From Candidatus Shapirobacteria bacterium (GTDB taxonomy: Bacteria; Patescibacteriota; Microgenomatia; UBA12405), in contig QMND01000013.1 of NCBI GenBank assembly GCA_003647605.1, positions 1 through 10,060 of the forward strand: a DNA stretch of 10,060 nucleotides, written 5' to 3'. A program made the translations under genes and the position numbers. The notes beneath the pieces are model-generated. The model searched no databases and was not told the DNA's origin. It was given only the letters and a program-made list of their open reading frames with translations. Of the stretch, positions 7,706 to 10,060 are shown one piece after another (position 1 is the stretch's first letter; each line of letters begins with the position of its first letter).

Positions 7706-8739
7706 TGACTGATAATAACATAAATAAGCTGATAGAGAGCAGGAAAAGAATAGTAAGGGCAGTTAGAAATAAAGAGATGTCTGTCAAGTCTGCTGCCAAT
7801 TTATTAGGAGTAACTAGACAAGGACTGTGGAAGATTAAAAAGAGAGTAGAAAATGGTGGCTATACTAAAACTAATTTATTGGGTTCTAAACCAGGTCCTA
7901 GGTCATACAAAAGGGTTTGGAATAGAACTGAAGAATGGATAGAGAAAGAGGTGGAGAAGTCGTGGAGACAGTATTGTGTCGGAGTAAGCAATTTAGTCTG
8001 GATTCTAGAAGACACGGTCGGTATTAGTTTATCCAGGTCTACTATCTACCGTATTTTAATTAGGAGAAAAGTGTATGAAGAAAAGAAAAAAACGAGGAAG
8101 AGAAAAGACTGTAGACATTACACTAAATCCTATCCTGGGGAAGAAATACAAATTGATACCACTGAACCATTTGGCAAGAGTAAAGGAATAATGATTGTAG
8201 CCATAGACGATTACAGTAGGTGGGTATCGGCTGATCTGTATCATGGTAATACATCAGCTAATGCTGCCAAGTTTCTATATCGCCTTAGGCATTCTCTGCC
8301 ATTCCCAATTGTGTCAGTCAGATTAGACAATGGTTCTGAATTTCAAAAAGACTTTGTTAAGGCTTGCAAGGATTTGAATATCAATATTATTAGAAACCCA
8401 CCGCATAGTCCTCAAAAAAATGGCAAGGTAGAAAGAATGCACAGAACCATAGAAGAAGAGTGTTTGTGGAGAGTTAAAGCCAAGCCAAAAGAAGAGATGA
8501 GAAACAAGTATTGGTTAAACAGATATTTGGCTTGGTACAATCACCTTAGGAGACATTCTGGCTATGGGATGAACAAGAAAAGGCCCATAGAGAGAATAGA
8601 AGAATGGCTTCTACATCACCTTAACAATTCATTGGATACCCCAGAGGTCACAAATGTAAACGAAACTGTGATACGGTACATTTCTTGCTTTTTGGCCTTT
8701 AATTACTCTATACTATTTTTATGGATATCACTCAACTAA
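7705..8739 (+). CDS. DDE transposase with HTH and integrase (rve) core, IS481-like
   Basis: This enzyme catalyses cut or copy and joining of its insertion sequence. The 344-aa protein has an N-terminal HTH (about 12-50: MSVKSAANLLGVTRQGLWKI), a second HTH-like region (about 90-120: SLSRSTIYRILIRRKV) and an rve core. The catalytic residues are probably Asp151 (QIDTTEPF), Asp208 (RLDNGSEF) and Glu243 (NGKVERMHRTIEEE), with 34 residues between the last two. All three are present, so it may be active. The start is set by AAGGAGGG 7 bases before ATG 7705, the only strong Shine-Dalgarno in the window. Codon use differs from the neighbours: nearly all Arg are AGA/AGG and many Ile are ATA. Residues after about 326 are encoded beyond the right inverted repeat. 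This hydrophobic tail (ISCFLAFNYSILFLWISLN) is probably read-through into host DNA and overlaps the next gene by 19 bases. Confidence 0.9.
   Translation: MTDNNINKLIESRKRIVRAVRNKEMSVKSAANLLGVTRQGLWKIKKRVENGGYTKTNLLGSKPGPRSYKRVWNRTEEWIEKEVEKSWRQYCVGVSNLVWILEDTVGISLSRSTIYRILIRRKVYEEKKKTRKRKDCRHYTKSYPGEEIQIDTTEPFGKSKGIMIVAIDDYSRWVSADLYHGNTSANAAKFLYRLRHSLPFPIVSVRLDNGSEFQKDFVKACKDLNINIIRNPPHSPQKNGKVERMHRTIEEECLWRVKAKPKEEMRNKYWLNRYLAWYNHLRRHSGYGMNKKRPIERIEEWLLHHLNNSLDTPEVTNVNETVIRYISCFLAFNYSILFLWISLN
8652..8680 (-). repeat. Right inverted end of the insertion sequence
   Basis: Read on the minus strand it begins TGTACCGTATCACAG and ends GTTTACATTT, matching the left end at 7577-7607. It lies inside the 3' part of the transposase reading frame. 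Confidence 0.5.
8709..8720 (+). promoter_or_regulatory. Promoter -10 box of the 8721 gene, leaderless geometry
   Basis: TATACT (8709-8714) lies 6 bases before ATG 8721. A weak -35 candidate, TTGCTT (8685-8690), sits 18 bases upstream, just outside the right end of the insertion sequence. The element therefore appears to have landed immediately upstream of an intact host promoter. Confidence 0.55.
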
Positions 8740-8966
8740 TTTTGGTCATTAGTATTGTTATTATTACTACGCTTTTAACCATCATCGCTTTTTACTTTAT
8801 TTCTATCCTAAAAGAAGTCAAAATGACTTTATCAAAAAGCAATCTCATTTTAGACGACACCCACTTAATTACTTCTTCTATAGCTCAACCAGTTTCTAGT
8901 TTTGCCGATTTTTTTAAAGGTCTTAAAGACGGTATTCAATCTTTGAACAATTTGTTTAAAAAATAA
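8721..8966 (+). CDS. Small membrane protein, DUF948/YtxG-like
   Basis: The product has 81 aa. One membrane helix spans about residues 4-29 (very rich in Ile/Leu), followed by an amphipathic stretch with Ser/Thr and a short Lys-ended tail (FFKGLKDGIQSLNNLFKK). The shape, an N-terminal anchor plus a soluble helical segment, is that of DUF948/YtxG-type proteins, whose function is poorly known. The match is by architecture and neighbourhood rather than a diagnostic motif. The ATG at 8721 follows a -10 box at the leaderless spacing. The following gene starts one base after its stop, so the two are almost certainly cotranscribed. Confidence 0.65.
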   Translation: MDITQLILVISIVIITTLLTIIAFYFISILKEVKMTLSKSNLILDDTHLITSSIAQPVSSFADFFKGLKDGIQSLNNLFKK

Positions 8967-8967
8967 C

Positions 8968-9210
8968 ATGTCCGTTTCCGATTCTAAAACCACCACAACC
9001 TCGTCTAGCTTTATCGTTGGCTTGGTTTTAGGTTTGATTCTTTCCGCCATCTTAGCCATAGTTTTATATAAAAAGGACAAAAATAAAACTTTAGCTCAAC
9101 TTAAAAAAGAATTAGAAAAGTATTTTAACTTTGTCTCTGCTTCTCCTAAAAAAACAATTCCCAAAATTCGTCAGTCCAAACCAAAGAAATTCAAAGGTAT
9201 AAAAAAATAG
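8968..9210 (+). CDS. Small membrane protein, YtxH-like
   Basis: The product has 80 aa: a Ser/Thr-rich N-terminus, one Gly/Leu/Ile membrane helix (about 14-34, FIVGLVLGLILSAILAIVLY), a charged helix (KKDKNKTLAQLKKELEKYF) and a very basic tail rich in Lys and Pro. This arrangement resembles YtxH-type proteins, where a short Gly-rich helix precedes a charged helix. In Firmicutes ytxG and ytxH are neighbours, and the same pairing seems to occur here, one base apart. It has no Shine-Dalgarno of its own and probably depends on translation of the upstream gene. Function is unknown. Confidence 0.62.
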   Translation: MSVSDSKTTTTSSSFIVGLVLGLILSAILAIVLYKKDKNKTLAQLKKELEKYFNFVSASPKKTIPKIRQSKPKKFKGIKK

Positions 9211-9215
9211 TTTTT

Positions 9216-9229
9216 GTTATAATTTGGCT
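9216..9229 (+). promoter_or_regulatory. Extended -10 promoter of alaS, leaderless geometry
   Basis: TATAAT (9218-9223) is preceded by TGT (9215-9217), a full extended -10. Six bases separate it from ATG 9230, so transcription should start on the start codon. It begins 7 bases after the stop of the preceding gene. No Shine-Dalgarno is present. Confidence 0.7.
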
Positions 9230-10060
9230 ATGAATGCACCTCGACTTAAACAAAAGTTTATTGATTTTTTCCTTTCTAAAGGACACCAAGAAATTCCTTC
9301 CGCTAGTTTGATTCCCGAAAACGATCCGACCACCCTTTTTATTTCAGCTGGTATGCACCCGTTAGTTCCTTTTTTACTAGGTACTCCCCACACTTTGGGT
9401 AAAAGACTGGTTGATGTTCAAAAGTGTCTTAGAACAAGGGATATTGATGAAGTAGGTGATACATTTCATCACACTTTTTTTGAAATGTTAGGCAACTGGT
9501 CTTTAGGTGATTATTTCAAAAAAGACATGATTGCTTGGAGCTATGAATTTTTAACTAAACAATTAAATCTTAATCCTCAACATTTGCATATTACTTGTTT
9601 TGCCGGCGATACCAATGCTCCCAAAGATGAACAAAGTGCCAAATTTTGGCGTCAACTTGGCATTCCAGAATCTAGAATTCATTTTTTACCCAAAAAAGAC
9701 AACTGGTGGGGTCCAGCTGGAGCCACTGGTCCTTGTGGTCCCGACAGCGAGATGTTTATTGATACTCAACCACAACAGCCATCAATTCCCTTTGATCAAG
9801 CTTGTCGACAAGGACGAATTATTGAAATCTGGAACGATGTTTTTATGCAATACAATAAAGATGAGAGCAGTAAATACCATCTGCTTTCTCAACAGAATGT
9901 CGACACCGGCATGGGAGTCGAAAGAACCGTAGCCATTTTAAACGGCTTTTCTGACAATTATTTGACTGACATTTGGCAACCCATCATTCAAAAAATAGAG
10001 CAATTATCTTCCCAAAAATATTCTCAACAACCTCGTCCTATGCGAATTATGGCTGACCAT
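9230..10060 (+). CDS. alaS: Alanyl-tRNA synthetase, 3'-partial
   Basis: AlaRS charges tRNA-Ala in the cytoplasm. The 277 codons visible run without a stop to the window edge and cover most of the catalytic (class II) domain. The N-terminus MNAPRLKQKFIDFFLSKGH is followed by family signatures: FISAGMHPLVPF, DVQKCLRTRDIDEVGDT, HHTFFEMLGNWSLGDYFKKD (motif 2 region), NWWGPAGATGPCGPDSEMF, EIWNDVFMQYN and NVDTGMGVERT (motif 3 region). The GPAG...CGPDSEM version differs from the CGPCSEI form of many bacteria. The editing and C-Ala domains, if present, lie beyond the window, so full length cannot be judged. The start ATG 9230 is set by homology to AlaRS N-termini and by the -10 box 6 bases upstream. 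Confidence 0.96.
   Translation, partial: MNAPRLKQKFIDFFLSKGHQEIPSASLIPENDPTTLFISAGMHPLVPFLLGTPHTLGKRLVDVQKCLRTRDIDEVGDTFHHTFFEMLGNWSLGDYFKKDMIAWSYEFLTKQLNLNPQHLHITCFAGDTNAPKDEQSAKFWRQLGIPESRIHFLPKKDNWWGPAGATGPCGPDSEMFIDTQPQQPSIPFDQACRQGRIIEIWNDVFMQYNKDESSKYHLLSQQNVDTGMGVERTVAILNGFSDNYLTDIWQPIIQKIEQLSSQKYSQQPRPMRIMADH

Larger units (their letters stand above)
7577..8680 (+). mobile_element. Insertion sequence, IS481-like, about 1.1 kb
   Basis: The element carries a single-ORF DDE transposase and is bounded by imperfect inverted repeats at 7577-7607 and 8652-8680. Both ends start TGT when read inward, share a GT-T/A-TCAC block, and have an identical GTTTACATTT. It sits between the 6442 gene and the small membrane gene at 8721, apparently without breaking either. 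I could not find a convincing target-site duplication next to these ends, so boundaries may be off by several bases. Family assignment rests on the one-frame HTH plus rve architecture and TG...CA ends. Confidence 0.6.

Noticed and set aside
9600..9932. A 110-aa open frame on the + strand.
   Set aside because: It overlaps the highly conserved alanyl-tRNA synthetase frame and has no recognisable features.

Overview
This is an AT-rich bacterial window with every gene on the + strand and short intergenic spaces. The gene set is RNase J, bacterial-type prolyl-tRNA synthetase, FtsK, a RodZ-like protein and alanyl-tRNA synthetase. Together with Lys/Asn-rich proteins, small membrane proteins and no Shine-Dalgarno sequences on host genes, it suggests a Candidate Phyla Radiation (Patescibacteria) genome, perhaps Microgenomates-like. 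That placement is inferred from gene style; there is no rRNA here to confirm it. TGA ends one gene and no gene needs it read through, so the standard bacterial code fits.

Layout: (1) 1-1737, RNase J, whose start lies off the left edge. (2) 1738-1911, a spacer holding a GC-rich imperfect palindrome that resembles a dispersed repeat, then the proS promoter. (3) 1912-3621, proS. (4) 3668-5755 ftsK and 5759-6364 rodZ-like, 3 bases apart and probably one operon. (5) 6442-7551, an unnamed membrane-anchored protein with two PsbP-like repeats. (6) About 7577-8680, an insertion sequence with one intact DDE transposase (7705-8739) and imperfect inverted ends. (7) 8721-8966 and 8968-9210, two tiny membrane proteins resembling a YtxG(DUF948)/YtxH pair. 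(8) 9230 to the window end, the first 277 codons of alaS.

The most striking non-coding pattern is promoter geometry. Four genes that appear to begin their own transcripts (proS, ftsK, the 8721 gene, alaS) each have TATAAT or TATACT exactly 6 bases before the ATG. This would put transcription start on the A of the start codon, that is, leaderless mRNAs. The transposase is the only gene with a strong Shine-Dalgarno (AAGGAGGG). That site is buried in a long hairpin, which looks like a device to block translation from read-through transcripts.

Functionally the host genes serve mRNA decay (RNase J), tRNA charging (ProRS, AlaRS), chromosome segregation at division (FtsK) and cell shape (RodZ-like). 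The order rnj, ftsK, rodZ-like recalls the Bacillus rnjB-spoIIIE-ymfM neighbourhood, here with proS inserted. I found no defence system, CRISPR array, tRNA or rRNA. The points most worth a second look are the leaderless promoters, a Gly in place of a metal-binding His in RNase J, and the transposase hairpin.
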